From Oceanobacillus luteolus (lineage in GTDB: Bacteria; Bacillota; Bacilli; Bacillales; Amphibacillaceae), in the NCBI RefSeq assembly GCF_023715655.1, contig NZ_JAMBON010000019.1, positions 1 to 58,685 of the forward strand: a DNA stretch of 58,685 nt. Reading direction: 5' to 3'. Under the pieces are notes generated by a model. The model ran no database searches, was not told the DNA's origin, and saw only the letters and a list, made by a program, of their open reading frames with translations. A program made the translations under genes and the position numbers. Positions 44,212 to 54,225 of the stretch are shown one piece after another; within the stretch, counting starts at the first letter, position 1, and each line of letters begins with the position of its first letter.

Positions 44212-44437
44212 TGCATCTCTCCTCCTCATTTTATGGGATACCGTGAATTGGTATTTTTCTTACGCATAAAACTTGATGTAATAATTATCAGAATATTACT
44301 TATAGAGTAATATAACATAAAATGATGGAGATGAAATAATGATTTCTTTTATTGCAATAGACATTCACCCAACATCATTCAACAGAATACTATAGCAGGA
44401 GTGAACTAGAATATTTTTATGAGGTGGAATGAACAAC

Positions 44438-45106
44438 ATGTATTACTTTTATCAAAATCCATATATTCCGGTTTATCATCCATTAATGCCAAGGAATTTA
44501 CCGATGGATGCATATTATCCCCCAATGGGGCAACCAGCTTATCCAATCCAGCAACAAGGCCATTGTATAAGCCAAGCGGAAGTCGATTACCGGAATGAGA
44601 TGCGCAGTCTTTGGGAAGAACATGTGGCATGGACACGGATGGCAATTATCAGCTTAGTATTCGACTTGCCTGATATTGAATTTGTTTTGAAGCGATTACT
44701 GAGGAACGCAACAGATATGGGGAACATGATTCGCCGATTATATGGAGATTTAGTGGCGCAGACGTATACAGACCTCATTCAACAACATCTATTAATTGCT
44801 GCAGATCTAGTCAAAGCAGCGATAGCTGGAGATCAGCAAGCTGTTGCGGAAGCAGATAAAAAATGGCATGAAAATGCGGATGAAATTGCGGTATTTTTAA
44901 ATAGTGTAAATCGCTTTTTGCCGGAAGAGGTTGTTCGAGATATGTTTTATGAACATTTAGCACTGACAAAACAAGAAGCGGTCGCGATGATAAATAAAGA
45001 CTTTCAGAAAGATATTGATGTCTATGATGCTATTGAAAAGCAAGCACGGCAAATGGCAGATGCCATTTCAGATGCCATGGTCCAGGCTTATCCTAGTGTT
45101 TTTTAG
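44438..45106 (+). CDS. Helical protein of unknown function, spore-coat-like N-terminus
   Basis: About 222 residues. Residues 1-45 are Tyr, Pro and Met rich (YYFYQNPYIPVYHP, then YYPPMGQPAYPIQQ), as in some spore-coat proteins. The rest is all helical: EMRSLWEEHVAWTRMAIISLV, NATDMGNMIRRLYG and MFYEHLALTKQEAV. I recall Bacillaceae relatives mislabelled acetylglutamate kinase; no kinase motif is visible. GAGGTGG lies ten bases before the ATG at 44438; an ATG at 44429 is too close. Confidence 0.7.
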   Translation: MYYFYQNPYIPVYHPLMPRNLPMDAYYPPMGQPAYPIQQQGHCISQAEVDYRNEMRSLWEEHVAWTRMAIISLVFDLPDIEFVLKRLLRNATDMGNMIRRLYGDLVAQTYTDLIQQHLLIAADLVKAAIAGDQQAVAEADKKWHENADEIAVFLNSVNRFLPEEVVRDMFYEHLALTKQEAVAMINKDFQKDIDVYDAIEKQARQMADAISDAMVQAYPSVF

Positions 45107-45172
45107 AAAAGGAAAGTGGTGTCACTTTCTTTTTTTGTTGGTTGGGACAAGCCGTAGACAGGCATCATACAT

Positions 45173-46768
45173 TTATTTTCGATATTTTATTTCTCCGCCA
45201 ATAACGGTCATATCCACTTCGGTCTTCAATAAATCATCTGGATTCTCCATCTCAAACGGATGATGAGAGAAGACGGTCATGTCTGCAAATTTGCCTCTAG
45301 CAATGGTTCCTTTTTTAGTCTCCTCGTTTGTTGGATATGCTCCATACTCAGTGAATAACTGAAAAGCTTCTGTCACCGACAATTTTTCCTCTATATTATA
45401 TCCTCCATGGGTGTCGCCCGGAGTTTTTCGCGTCACTGCTGCATGTATACCGAGCAATGGATTCACCGGTTCGATAGGTGCATCGGAACCGCCAGCACAG
45501 ATGACACCTGCTTGAAGAAGAGATTTCCAAGCATAGGATGTTTGAATGCGTTCTGTGCCAAGTCTTTCCTGAACCCAAGGAAAATCACTCGCCAAGAAAC
45601 GCGGCTGGATATCAACGATACGCGATGGATGACGAAGCCTATCAATTAATTCTTTCCTTAATACTTGTACATGGATGATGCGATCCCGATAAGAGACCGT
45701 AGGAAATTTATCTAATGCATTCAATACATTTTCCACAGCTTGATCACCAATTGTATGAACTGCGACAGGAAAATGTAATTCTCGGGCTTTTCTAATGATA
45801 TTTATTAATTCATCCTCACTATACATAGCCGTCCCATAGTTATCTGGATCATCCGTATAGGCTTCAGATAATAGTGCAGTTCTTCTGCCGAATGCCCCGT
45901 CGGCAAATATTTTAATCGCACCGATTTGGAGCGTATCATTACCATAGCCTGCATACATTTTATTCGCTCGTAAATCATCCAGGAACTCATGGTTGATTAA
46001 GAGATTTGTCCGGAGACCGAGTTGCTCTTTATTCAATAATTGATCGTAGATTTGGTAGGTTTGTTCAAGGCCTCCAAGTGCAAAAGGGTCATTGGTATGA
46101 GCACTCGTGATTCCTTGTTTGATAGTGAATTGAATAGACTTTCGCAAAGCATTCTTCCAGTCCGCAAAAGAGCGCTTCGGAATATGCTGTGCAATAAGCT
46201 CTTTTGCACTCTCAAGCAGAAGTCCGGTAGGTTGCTTCGTCGTTTCATCTAAAACAATGGTTCCGCCCTTCGGTACTGCCATGTCCGGATGATAGTTGGC
46301 TATCTCTAAGGCTTTGCTGTTCGTAACAGCTGCATGCCGGCATATTCGAGTGAGAAGCAATGGGTTGTCGGGAGCTACATGGTCCAACTCGGAAATCGAA
46401 GGGATTTTACCTTCCGTAAATAGATTTTCATCCCAATTTCCGCCAATGATCCATTCTTCAGGGGGGAGGGATTTGGCCTTCTCTTCAATTTTCTCAAGCA
46501 TTTCCTGTTTTGTATTAGTTCCTGTCAGGTCAAGTGTCACAAAGCTTTCTGCAATTCCGGCTAGATGGAGATGGCTATCTGTCAGGCCTGGGGTTACAGT
46601 CTTCCCTTGCAGATCAATGACCTCTGTGTCAGAATCCTTCCAGAAGTTGAGCATTTGCTTGCTCTCGCCCATATCGATAAAAATTCCATTCTCTGTGACA
46701 ACAGCAGAAACGATAGGCTGGATTTTATTAAAGGTATATATCACACCATTTACGTAAATTTTTCGCAT
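45173..46768 (-). CDS. YtcJ-like metal-dependent amidohydrolase
   Basis: About 531 residues. The N-terminal beta-sandwich is followed by the metal motif TDSHLHLAG near residue 67, typical of the YtcJ/N-substituted formamide deformylase group. Later signatures are GGNWDENLF, IKIFADGAFGRRTALL, AVHTIGDQAVENVL and GGSDAPIEPVNPL, supplying the remaining His and Asp ligands. It should hydrolyse an amide or formyl bond; the true substrate is unknown. GGAGAG precedes two adjacent ATGs. Divergent from the S51 peptidase gene. Confidence 0.9.
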   Translation of the reverse strand: MRKIYVNGVIYTFNKIQPIVSAVVTENGIFIDMGESKQMLNFWKDSDTEVIDLQGKTVTPGLTDSHLHLAGIAESFVTLDLTGTNTKQEMLEKIEEKAKSLPPEEWIIGGNWDENLFTEGKIPSISELDHVAPDNPLLLTRICRHAAVTNSKALEIANYHPDMAVPKGGTIVLDETTKQPTGLLLESAKELIAQHIPKRSFADWKNALRKSIQFTIKQGITSAHTNDPFALGGLEQTYQIYDQLLNKEQLGLRTNLLINHEFLDDLRANKMYAGYGNDTLQIGAIKIFADGAFGRRTALLSEAYTDDPDNYGTAMYSEDELINIIRKARELHFPVAVHTIGDQAVENVLNALDKFPTVSYRDRIIHVQVLRKELIDRLRHPSRIVDIQPRFLASDFPWVQERLGTERIQTSYAWKSLLQAGVICAGGSDAPIEPVNPLLGIHAAVTRKTPGDTHGGYNIEEKLSVTEAFQLFTEYGAYPTNEETKKGTIARGKFADMTVFSHHPFEMENPDDLLKTEVDMTVIGGEIKYRK

Positions 46769-46973
46769 CATTTTCTCTCCTCATCATACCTATTAGCAGC
46801 AGACCATGATTTTTATTCCGAATTCTAAGAAATTACTAACATACTATCATATTAATAAAATTTGGCACAAGTATCGCTGTAAAATAGTTTGATAGGAAGT
46901 GAAAATGAAGGGAATCCAGCAGGGACTATAGAATGTAGTTAATAGCCAATTTTAGTAGGGGGAGGGTGAGAGA

Positions 46974-47618
46974 ATGACAAGTAGACATCTTTTTCTATTC
47001 GGCGGAAGTCCTCCATTTGTTGATTTTACTGGGGAAAAATTTGCAAATCTGTCTTTAAATGAAAAGGGAAAAGTTGCAATATTATTTCTTGAGAGGGAAG
47101 GCTGGAAGGAATATATGCCTAAATATACGGCAAACCTCGAAGCACATGGTGTAAATGACTTTATTTATATTCCGCTGGCTTCTATATACGATCAATCACT
47201 ATTATCCCAATTAGCATCATGTACAGGAGTAATTATTGGTGGTGGAGATACCGCGCTATATCGAGATTTTATTGTAGATACTGCAATTGGTAATGTAATA
47301 AAAGAAATGTATGAGAAAGGTGTGCCACTAGCAGGCTTCTCGGCAGGGGCTCTCATCAGCCCTAAAAATTGCGTCATTTCACCAATTGATAATACAAAGA
47401 AGAAACAGCTCTTTCTTGAGGGCTTGGGATTATTAAAAGATTTAGTGATTGCCGTACACTTTACGAAATGGAATGAGAAAGATAATTTAAAATCAGCGTT
47501 GAAAAAGACAGGTGTGTCAATTGGCTATGGAATTGACGATGAAGGATATCTATATTTTGAAAATGAAAGATTGATTGATAAAGGCTCTAGGAACTTTTAT
47601 GTCTTCAATGGATTATAA
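46974..47618 (+). CDS. Peptidase S51 family protein (dipeptidase E/cyanophycinase-like)
   Basis: 214 residues. GVIIGGGDTALYRDF and the nucleophile elbow GFSAGALIS, with the Ser near residue 123, define the family; a catalytic His candidate is in AVHFTKWNE. Family enzymes cut Asp-containing dipeptides. A GGGGGAGGGTGAG site precedes the ATG. The gene starts a run of peptide-related genes: an M3 oligopeptidase follows after 27 bases, suggesting co-transcription and a joint role in intracellular peptide breakdown. Confidence 0.85.
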   Translation: MTSRHLFLFGGSPPFVDFTGEKFANLSLNEKGKVAILFLEREGWKEYMPKYTANLEAHGVNDFIYIPLASIYDQSLLSQLASCTGVIIGGGDTALYRDFIVDTAIGNVIKEMYEKGVPLAGFSAGALISPKNCVISPIDNTKKKQLFLEGLGLLKDLVIAVHFTKWNEKDNLKSALKKTGVSIGYGIDDEGYLYFENERLIDKGSRNFYVFNGL

Positions 47619-47644
47619 CGCTTGAATATGATTGGGGTTTCATA

Positions 47645-49456
47645 ATGGGGAGAACAAAATATGTGAAAGTCTGGAACTTAGATAGTTTATTTCCAGAAGG
47701 CAGTAAATCTACACAATTTCAAGACCATGTTAATCAACTAGAAACAGATGTTTCTGCAATGGAATTATATATGGAGCAATATAATAAATCTTTAAGTGGT
47801 AATGCGAACCACGTCAAATATATTTTGGAGCAATTATCAAAGATAAGGTTAAATTTATCACAAGCCAACTCCTACATCACTTGTTTACTTGCACAAAACA
47901 CTAAAGACCATGAAGCCTATAAATTAAAAGAAGTTACTTCTTCAATAACTGCTCGTTATGATTCAATCCTAAAGATTTTTCAGCATGCCATATTACGTAC
48001 TACTGAACAGGCTTGGCAAAAAATATTAGGACATGAAGTCTTGAAGGATTACAGTTTTATACTTAATAATTGGCGCAGTAAGGCAGAGAGATACGAAAAT
48101 GTGGAATTAGAAGGAATAATTTCCGACTTGAAGATGAATGGTTTTGATGCTTGGGAACAGTTTTATCGTTCACTTATAGGCAGCATTAAAGTAAAGGTTA
48201 AAAAGGACGACGCCTTGAAAGAGTTTTCTGTTGGACAAACGATAAATTTGCGCTCCCACGCCGATGAGAACGTACGTAAAACTGCACATGAAGCAATGGA
48301 AAATGTTTGGAGAGAAAAGCAGGACATATTTGCACAGATTTTGAATCGTGTGGCAGGATTTCGCATACAGATCAACAGGAACAGAGGAATAGATACTTTG
48401 TCAGATTCACTGTTTGACAACCGTATGACTGAAAAAACGTTGAACGCTATGTGGTCAGCGGTAAATAAATATAAACATCCTTTTACCGCCTATCTCAATG
48501 AGAAGGCAAAATTGTATGGCGATAATAAAATGAAGTCATACAATTTCTGGGCACCAATTGGCGATAACAATCAAAGTTTAACGTATGATGATGCGGTGGA
48601 TTTTATATTAGAGCAATTTAGTAGTTTCGGAGATAAGTCGGAAAGTTTTTCTCAACAAGCATTTCATGAAGGCTGGATTGAGGCTGAAGATCGGACAAAT
48701 AAATCTCCAATTGCATTTTGTGCAAGTTTCCCTCGTTCTGCTGAATCTAGAATTTTTATGACTTTTAATGGAAGTATGACGAACGTGCTGACACTAGCCC
48801 ACGAATTAGGTCATGCTTTCCACAATGAAGCAATGAAATCCGTTCATGGATTTAATCGGCAATATCCGTTAACCATGGCTGAAACAGCTTCTACATTCTC
48901 TGAACAAATCATATTAGATGCAGCGTTAGAAAAAGCGGAGTCTGCCAAAGAAAAATTGCAGATACTTGATGAAAAACTAAAACGTAGCGTCATGAATTTC
49001 ATGAACATGCATTCCAGATTCCTCTTTGAAAAGTGGTTCTATGTGGAACGTGAAAAGGGGTATGTTTCAGCGACCAAGTTAAATGAATTAATGCAAGATG
49101 CATTTGAAGTTGCATATGATGGTTCATTTGATCAACCATCTTTATATTCCTGGGTTTGGACACCACATTATTATTTGACACAATCCCCTTTCTATAATTA
49201 TCCCTATACATTTGGATATTTATTTTCTATTAGTCTATATGCTAAAGCAAAGGAAGTAGGGAAGGGATTTGAAAAGAATTATATTTCCTTACTTCGTGAT
49301 TCAGGGAGTATGTCTATTGAAGAATTGATGAAAGAGCACTTAGGAGAGGATATTACATCTGAAGATTTTTGGGAAAAGGGATTAAAATTATGTGTCCGAG
49401 ATGCGGAGGATTTTATTGAATTAGTCCATGACATGAATCAGGAGGATAAAAAGTGA
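47645..49456 (+). CDS. Oligoendopeptidase F-like M3 metallopeptidase
   Basis: 603 residues, typical for PepF relatives. The zinc motif [15 protein letters not shown] lies near residue 386, followed by the downstream Glu in [16 protein letters not shown]-type context (here [15 protein letters not shown]). The C-terminal [23 protein letters not shown] is the substrate-binding region of the family. It cleaves short peptides in the cytoplasm. Its stop codon overlaps the GTG start of the fosB gene by four bases. Confidence 0.94.
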   Translation: MGRTKYVKVWNLDSLFPEGSKSTQFQDHVNQLETDVSAMELYMEQYNKSLSGNANHVKYILEQLSKIRLNLSQANSYITCLLAQNTKDHEAYKLKEVTSSITARYDSILKIFQHAILRTTEQAWQKILGHEVLKDYSFILNNWRSKAERYENVELEGIISDLKMNGFDAWEQFYRSLIGSIKVKVKKDDALKEFSVGQTINLRSHADENVRKTAHEAMENVWREKQDIFAQILNRVAGFRIQINRNRGIDTLSDSLFDNRMTEKTLNAMWSAVNKYKHPFTAYLNEKAKLYGDNKMKSYNFWAPIGDNNQSLTYDDAVDFILEQFSSFGDKSESFSQQAFHEGWIEAEDRTNKSPIAFCASFPRSAESRIFMTFNGSMTNVLTLAHELGHAFHNEAMKSVHGFNRQYPLTMAETASTFSEQIILDAALEKAESAKEKLQILDEKLKRSVMNFMNMHSRFLFEKWFYVEREKGYVSATKLNELMQDAFEVAYDGSFDQPSLYSWVWTPHYYLTQSPFYNYPYTFGYLFSISLYAKAKEVGKGFEKNYISLLRDSGSMSIEELMKEHLGEDITSEDFWEKGLKLCVRDAEDFIELVHDMNQEDKK

Positions 49457-49875
49457 ATATAAAAGGTATTAACCATTTGTTGTTTTCCGTATCTGATTTA
49501 GATGAGTCTATTGAATTTTATCGAAATGTATTTCAGGCCAAATTATTGGTGAAAGGGAGGAGTACTGCCTATTTTGATTTAAATGGACTTTGGCTTGCTC
49601 TAAATGTGGAGCACGATATTCCTCGTAACGAGATAAAAGAATCTTATACTCATATCGCGTTCACCGTTGCTGAGGAAGAGTTCGATGATATCATTACAAA
49701 GTTAAAGCAACTGAATGTAAATATTTTACCTGGTCGGGAAAGAGATGCAAGGGACAAGAGATCCATCTATTTCACCGATCCGGATGGCCATAAATTTGAG
49801 TTTCATACAGGAACATTGGAAGACCGGCTGAGTTACTATAGAGAAGAGAAAACGCATATGGAGTTCTTTGACTAA
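49453..49875 (+). CDS. fosB: Metallothiol transferase FosB (fosfomycin resistance)
   Basis: 140 residues, very close to Bacillus subtilis FosB over its whole length: [68 protein letters not shown]. Metal ligands His7-type (INHLLF), His in YTHIAF and Glu in KFEFHTG are present. The enzyme adds bacillithiol (or cysteine) to fosfomycin. The GTG start follows AGGAGG and overlaps the peptidase stop, an unusual partner for a resistance gene. It implies a bacillithiol-producing host. Confidence 0.95.
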   Translation: MNIKGINHLLFSVSDLDESIEFYRNVFQAKLLVKGRSTAYFDLNGLWLALNVEHDIPRNEIKESYTHIAFTVAEEEFDDIITKLKQLNVNILPGRERDARDKRSIYFTDPDGHKFEFHTGTLEDRLSYYREEKTHMEFFD

Positions 49876-49903
49876 AAACATTCTATTCAATAGGGGTGAA
49901 TCT

Positions 49904-50716
49904 ATGAAACTTGCGGTTAATTATTCGAAAGAAACAGAGGAATTGATTCAGGAGGGCGCCATACAAGTAGATATGTTCAAGTGCCCGGATTTCAGTGATG
50001 AGCTGATTAAACAGGCTGAATCAACAAAAAGAAGTTATATTCATTTCGACCTGAATGCTGGAAGTGGACAAATGGGGGAAGTAAATTGGGAGCGTATCAA
50101 ATACCTTAAGAAAAATACAAATACACCTTATATCAATGTCCATGCCGTCGCCTATGCAAAGGATTTTCCGAATGTAGATGTTCTTACAACAGATCAAACC
50201 GATATTAAAAAGATAATCCATGCAGTTGTACATGATATTGAAATGTTGGCTGAAAAAGTTGGTGCTGAAAATATTATTTTAGAAAATGTAATCTGCCGCG
50301 GAAAAGGTGACTATATGATGCGGCCGATTATTGAACCAGCTGTCATCAGTGGAATTATTGGTCAAACTGGTTGTGGCCTCTTGCTTGATATTGCTCATGC
50401 TCAAATGACCTCCATGTGTCTTGGTTTTGATGTGAAAGACTATATATCACAACTGCCACTTGAACATTTAAAAGAACTTCATATTACAGGAATCCAGTAT
50501 CACGATGAATCTCGACGTCTGCGTGACAGCATGCCAATGACCGAAGACGATTGGAATTTGGCTTCATGGTCGTTAAAGCAAATTAAAGCCGGAAATTGGC
50601 CAGAACCATGGGTAGTTGCTTTTGAATATGGTGGAGTAGGTCCAATTTTTGAATGGCGGACGGACAAAAAGGTGCTGGCAGAACAATTGCCTGTTCTTTA
50701 TAATCTAGTGAAATAG
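49904..50716 (+). CDS. DUF692-family protein (TIM-barrel, MbnB/TglH-related)
   Basis: About 270 residues. LAVNYSKETEELI at the start, IHFDLNAGSG, INVHAVAY, NIILENVICRG, LLLDIAHAQM and ELHITGIQYHDE match the strand ends of the DUF692 barrel, whose His, Asp and Glu residues bind two or three irons in MbnB and TglH. Those enzymes modify cysteine in peptides, but no precursor peptide gene is apparent here. The ATG at 49904 follows AGGGGTGA. It is 29 bases after fosB and likely in the same transcript. Confidence 0.8.
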   Translation: MKLAVNYSKETEELIQEGAIQVDMFKCPDFSDELIKQAESTKRSYIHFDLNAGSGQMGEVNWERIKYLKKNTNTPYINVHAVAYAKDFPNVDVLTTDQTDIKKIIHAVVHDIEMLAEKVGAENIILENVICRGKGDYMMRPIIEPAVISGIIGQTGCGLLLDIAHAQMTSMCLGFDVKDYISQLPLEHLKELHITGIQYHDESRRLRDSMPMTEDDWNLASWSLKQIKAGNWPEPWVVAFEYGGVGPIFEWRTDKKVLAEQLPVLYNLVK

Positions 50717-50800
50717 ATTTTCCAGGCTATATTCTCCATTCATCGGTATAATAAAAGAGAGAATCATACATAAAAACGGCAATAGATAGGAGAATAGAAA

Positions 50801-51262
50801 ATGAGTATTGAAAAACGTTTAGAAGAACTTGGTATTGAACTACCTGAGCCGGTTGCTCCACTGTATAGCTATGTGCCACTTACGATTCATCAAGGAGTGG
50901 CCTATGTCAGCGGACAGGTCCCGAGGATTAATGGAGAAGTTCCATACCCGGGTAAAGTTGGAACAGAAGTTACCGTTGAGCAGGCACGGGAGCTCGCTGA
51001 GTATTGTGTTTTGAAAGGTTTGAGCAGTGTAAAACAGGAGATTGGCACGCTTGATAACGTCGAACAAATATTGAAATTATCCGGTTATATCCAAGCAGCT
51101 CCAGGATTTAATGAAATGGGTAAAATAATGGATGCAGCATCAGAGTTGCTTGTTCAGATTTTCGGTGAAAATGGTCACCATGCACGTGTCGCAATTGGAG
51201 CGGCAGAACTGCCAAGCAATACACCAATTGAGCTTGACTTGATCATTGCGGTAAAACAATAA
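50801..51262 (+). CDS. RidA/YjgF-family protein
   Basis: 153 residues of the longer RidA subgroup (YjgF/YER057c). Seen are GQVPRINGEVPYPGKVGTE, LSGYIQAAPGFNEMGKIMD and HHARVAIGAAELPSNTPIELD. The conserved Arg used to bind carboxylates of enamine/imine intermediates is in HARVAIG. The protein probably hydrolyses reactive imines, or acts as a related detoxifying enzyme. It has its own promoter region and a terminator. Confidence 0.92.
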   Translation: MSIEKRLEELGIELPEPVAPLYSYVPLTIHQGVAYVSGQVPRINGEVPYPGKVGTEVTVEQARELAEYCVLKGLSSVKQEIGTLDNVEQILKLSGYIQAAPGFNEMGKIMDAASELLVQIFGENGHHARVAIGAAELPSNTPIELDLIIAVKQ

Positions 51263-51277
51263 CAATAAGCATACATG

Positions 51278-51312
51278 TACAGACACTCCAAACAGAAGGG
51301 TGTCTGTATTTA
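51278..51312 (+). terminator. Terminator of the RidA-family gene
   Basis: TACAGACAC pairs with GTGTCTGTA, followed by TTTATG. Confidence 0.8.
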
Positions 51313-51400
51313 TGTTATATAATGGAAAAATGCACGCTGTAATCTTCTGAATAATATGCTACCATGGATTTATATTCAGGAGGGAATAGAGGGGTATGCA

Positions 51401-51790
51401 ATGGTATTACATGTGGGTGTTATCCTACTGACAACTATTATCATTAATATAGCGGTCAAACTGTTATTAAGAAGATTGCTTTCTATTAAAAAAGAACGAC
51501 TGAAAATCTTTTCTCATAATTATTTTAACAAATTGCATAGAAATATTGATCGGGTAGTTCGATATATGTCCTTGATTACTCAAATTGTTCTTCTTTATTA
51601 CGTGATATTTCATGACTCCTTTATACCTATTTTATTTGGTAGTATAATCTTCTTTTTTATTCTTCAAAGTCTCATTCAAGCTATATTTGAATGGAAGTAT
51701 TCACCGACTCCAAAGAAATCCATTCTGACATTTAGTGAAATGATAATTTGGACAGTGGGATTTATTTCTATTTTCCGAGTGCTGTTATAG
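51401..51790 (+). CDS. Small membrane protein of unknown function
   Basis: About 129 residues with four hydrophobic segments (VILLTTIIINIAVKLLL, ITQIVLLYYVIF, LFGSIIFFFILQSL, IIWTVGFISIF). The loop between the first two is basic. The ATG at 51401 follows GAGGGG by six bases. No family could be named. It precedes the phospholipase-C-like gene by about 30 bases. Confidence 0.65.
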   Translation: MVLHVGVILLTTIIINIAVKLLLRRLLSIKKERLKIFSHNYFNKLHRNIDRVVRYMSLITQIVLLYYVIFHDSFIPILFGSIIFFFILQSLIQAIFEWKYSPTPKKSILTFSEMIIWTVGFISIFRVLL

Positions 51791-51819
51791 TCACTTTAAA
51801 TTCATGAGGGGTGAATAAA

Positions 51820-52473
51820 TTGGGCTCAAGAATTATGCATGCCATTATTGGCCATAAAATTGCTGATGAAATTAAAATGAATGATAAGCAAGTTTTTCTA
51901 TTAGGTAGTATTGCACCGGATGCTGTATTCACCGTGGAAGAGAAAAATGCCTCGCATTATTTTATTGGTGATGCTGAAGATCATTCTAGAAGAGTTGATG
52001 TTGAGGGGTTTCTTAAGGAACACCATACTATGGTGGATGCCAGGAATGATTACATATTGGGATACTATACGCATTTACTAGCTGATGATATTTGGCTTAA
52101 AGGATTTTATCTTTCCTGGCTGAAAAACAGAATGAAAGAAGTTGAAGGACTATATCAGCTATACCACCAAGATTTCCGCTTACTGAATGGAAAACTATTA
52201 GAGCACTATGGGTTGGTGGATGACCTACGAAAAGCATTTACTATGATTCCAACTGTACCAGACCTGAATAACGTCAAATCCAAAGATGTGGAAGAGCTTG
52301 TCCCTTTTGTGTTAGGGGATATGGATTATGATCAAGCAGTGAAGAATGAGAAACTTCAAGTTTTTACATTGGAACAGATTATCGGCTATATCGAGACTTC
52401 TGTTGAATTGGGATTGTACAAATTGAAATCTTTCTCATCTTTAAATGAAAAAGAGAAATCTATCAAGAGTTAG
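51820..52473 (+). CDS. Zinc-dependent phospholipase C-like family protein
   Basis: About 217 residues. HAIIGHKIADEIK, LLGSIAPDAVF, SHYFIGDAEDHS and GYYTHLLADDIWLKGF have the His and Asp spacing of the zinc-dependent PLC-like hydrolases (PF00882 group), here without a signal peptide, so cytoplasmic. The substrate is unknown. The TTG at 51820 lies about six bases after GAGGGGTG; a GTG at 51811 overlaps that site. The next gene starts 25 bases later. Confidence 0.7.
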   Translation: MGSRIMHAIIGHKIADEIKMNDKQVFLLGSIAPDAVFTVEEKNASHYFIGDAEDHSRRVDVEGFLKEHHTMVDARNDYILGYYTHLLADDIWLKGFYLSWLKNRMKEVEGLYQLYHQDFRLLNGKLLEHYGLVDDLRKAFTMIPTVPDLNNVKSKDVEELVPFVLGDMDYDQAVKNEKLQVFTLEQIIGYIETSVELGLYKLKSFSSLNEKEKSIKS

Positions 52474-52498
52474 TAGGCAGCATTGGAGGGGATTGGAC

Positions 52499-53278
52499 TT
52501 GCAGAAAATAATTGATGCGCATATTCACTTGGATTTATATAGCGAATTCGAACAAAAAGAAATCCTAACCACATTGGAGCAAAACGATATTGCTGGACTA
52601 ATTACAGTTTCCAATCATTTGGAATCAGCTAAAAAGAATCTGGAGTTAGCTAAGGAATATGAAAACGTCTTTCCTGCATTTGGTTTTCATCCAGAACAAG
52701 TGTTACCGAAAGAAAATGAAATGGTAAAGCTCATCAATTTTATCAAACAGCATGAAAATGAGATGGTGGCGATCGGTGAAGTTGGATTGCCGTATTACTT
52801 AAGGAAAGAAGAGAAAGATATTGAGCTTGAAGCCTATCTCGAGTTACTGGAGCAGTTTATCCTTTTAGCAAAGGAAGTGGATAAACCGATTATTCTTCAT
52901 GCTATCTATGAAGATGCGCCGCTTGCTTGCTCATTATTAGAGAAGCATTCCGTCACCAATGCTCATTTCCATTGGTTTAAAGGTGATCAGAAGACGCTGG
53001 AACGTATGAAAGCAAACGGATATTATATATCCTTCACACCGGATATCACTTATAAAAAAGAAATACAGAATATCGCTGAGAATTTTCCACTCAGCAAAGT
53101 AATGGTCGAAACCGATGGACCATGGCAATTTAAAGGCCCATTCCACAATCAAATGACAAATCCCAATATGATTCACGAATCAATGAGAGTTATTGCTAGT
53201 ATAAAACAAGTCAATCTGCAGGAAGCATACGGTCAAATCTATCAAAACACTAAAGATTTTTATAAAATTCGGGGTTAA
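52499..53278 (+). CDS. TatD-like metal-dependent hydrolase
   Basis: About 259 residues. The first motif IIDAHIHLDLYS, then FPAFGFHPEQVL, AIGEVGLPYY, PIILHAIYEDAP, AHFHWFKGDQ and VMVETDGPWQF place the metal-binding His, Glu and Asp of the TatD amidohydrolase family. Family members act as DNases or on other phosphodiester or ester substrates. The TTG start follows GGAGGGG by seven bases; upstream codons belong to the end of the previous gene in another frame. Confidence 0.85.
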   Translation: MQKIIDAHIHLDLYSEFEQKEILTTLEQNDIAGLITVSNHLESAKKNLELAKEYENVFPAFGFHPEQVLPKENEMVKLINFIKQHENEMVAIGEVGLPYYLRKEEKDIELEAYLELLEQFILLAKEVDKPIILHAIYEDAPLACSLLEKHSVTNAHFHWFKGDQKTLERMKANGYYISFTPDITYKKEIQNIAENFPLSKVMVETDGPWQFKGPFHNQMTNPNMIHESMRVIASIKQVNLQEAYGQIYQNTKDFYKIRG

Positions 53279-53390
53279 ACCATGTCCTTCATTCAAATTT
53301 GTCTATAAATATCCTAAAATTCTATTAAATGTGTTAAAATTAGTATAAAAATTATTGGGACAATTGATCCCGGAACAGGAGGTTTACTGA

Positions 53391-54182
53391 ATGGACCTTA
53401 ATTTAACAGGAAAGTCAGTTATTGTTGCAGCCAGCAGCAAGGGGTTAGGTAAGGCGGTTGCTCTGCAGTTTGCTGAAGAAGGAGCTCATGTCCTAATTTC
53501 CAGTCGGAATGAGGCTGAATTAAAACAAACAGCTGCCTATATTATAGAAAAGACAGGGAATGAAAATGTCCGCTATCAGGTTTGTGGCATTACAAGCCCA
53601 GATCAAATAAACAGTTTAATAGATACCGCAATCGAGTGGAACGGTAAGGTGGATGTGCTTATCAATAATGCGGGCGGACCACCGGCAGGTACATTCGATA
53701 AATTTTCTGATGAAGATTGGCAACAAGCATTTGAATTAAATCTATTAAGCTTTATCAGATTGATCAGGGGAGTATTGCCATCCATGCGTGAAACTGGCAC
53801 TGGAAGAATTGTAAATATAGCATCTTCTTCCGTAAAACAATCGCTGGATAATCTAATTTTATCTAATACATATCGAGCTGGGATTGTCGGCCTATCAAAA
53901 AGTCTTTCCCAGGAATTAGCAAAAGATAATATCCTCATTAATACTGTTGGACCTGGACGGATTGCGACTGATCGAGTAACAGAATTGGATGGAATTCAAG
54001 CGAACATACAAGGAGTTACCGTCGATGAAATCCGTAGTAAAGCTGAAAGTTCCATCCCGATGGGGAGATATGGAAAACCGGAGGAATTTGCAAAAACAAT
54101 TGTTTTCCTTGCTTCAGGTGCTAATACCTATCTAACTGGTCAAACAATTGTTGTAGATGGTGGTTTAGTCAAGGCTTTATAA
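53391..54182 (+). CDS. Short-chain dehydrogenase/reductase (3-oxoacyl-ACP reductase-like)
   Basis: 263 residues. The Rossmann start VIVAASSKGLGKAV, then NNAGGPPAG, NIASSSVKQSLDNLILSNTYRAG and VGPGRIATDRV. The Ser and Tyr are present, but the usual YxxxK position reads YRAGIVG, so the catalytic Lys is replaced by Ile or shifted. This is the pattern of the divergent SDR subgroup close to BacC/ YxjF-like reductases. AACAGGAGG precedes the ATG. The next gene, a hydratase, starts 43 bases after it. Confidence 0.85.
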   Translation: MDLNLTGKSVIVAASSKGLGKAVALQFAEEGAHVLISSRNEAELKQTAAYIIEKTGNENVRYQVCGITSPDQINSLIDTAIEWNGKVDVLINNAGGPPAGTFDKFSDEDWQQAFELNLLSFIRLIRGVLPSMRETGTGRIVNIASSSVKQSLDNLILSNTYRAGIVGLSKSLSQELAKDNILINTVGPGRIATDRVTELDGIQANIQGVTVDEIRSKAESSIPMGRYGKPEEFAKTIVFLASGANTYLTGQTIVVDGGLVKAL

Positions 54183-54225
54183 TTATAAAAAAATACTTCA
54201 AAGTGTATGCATAAAAGGGGCAGAG

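Noticed and set aside
44438-45106. Acetylglutamate kinase
   Set aside because: A label I recall for relatives, but there is no amino acid kinase motif; the protein is all helical with a Tyr/Pro-rich start.
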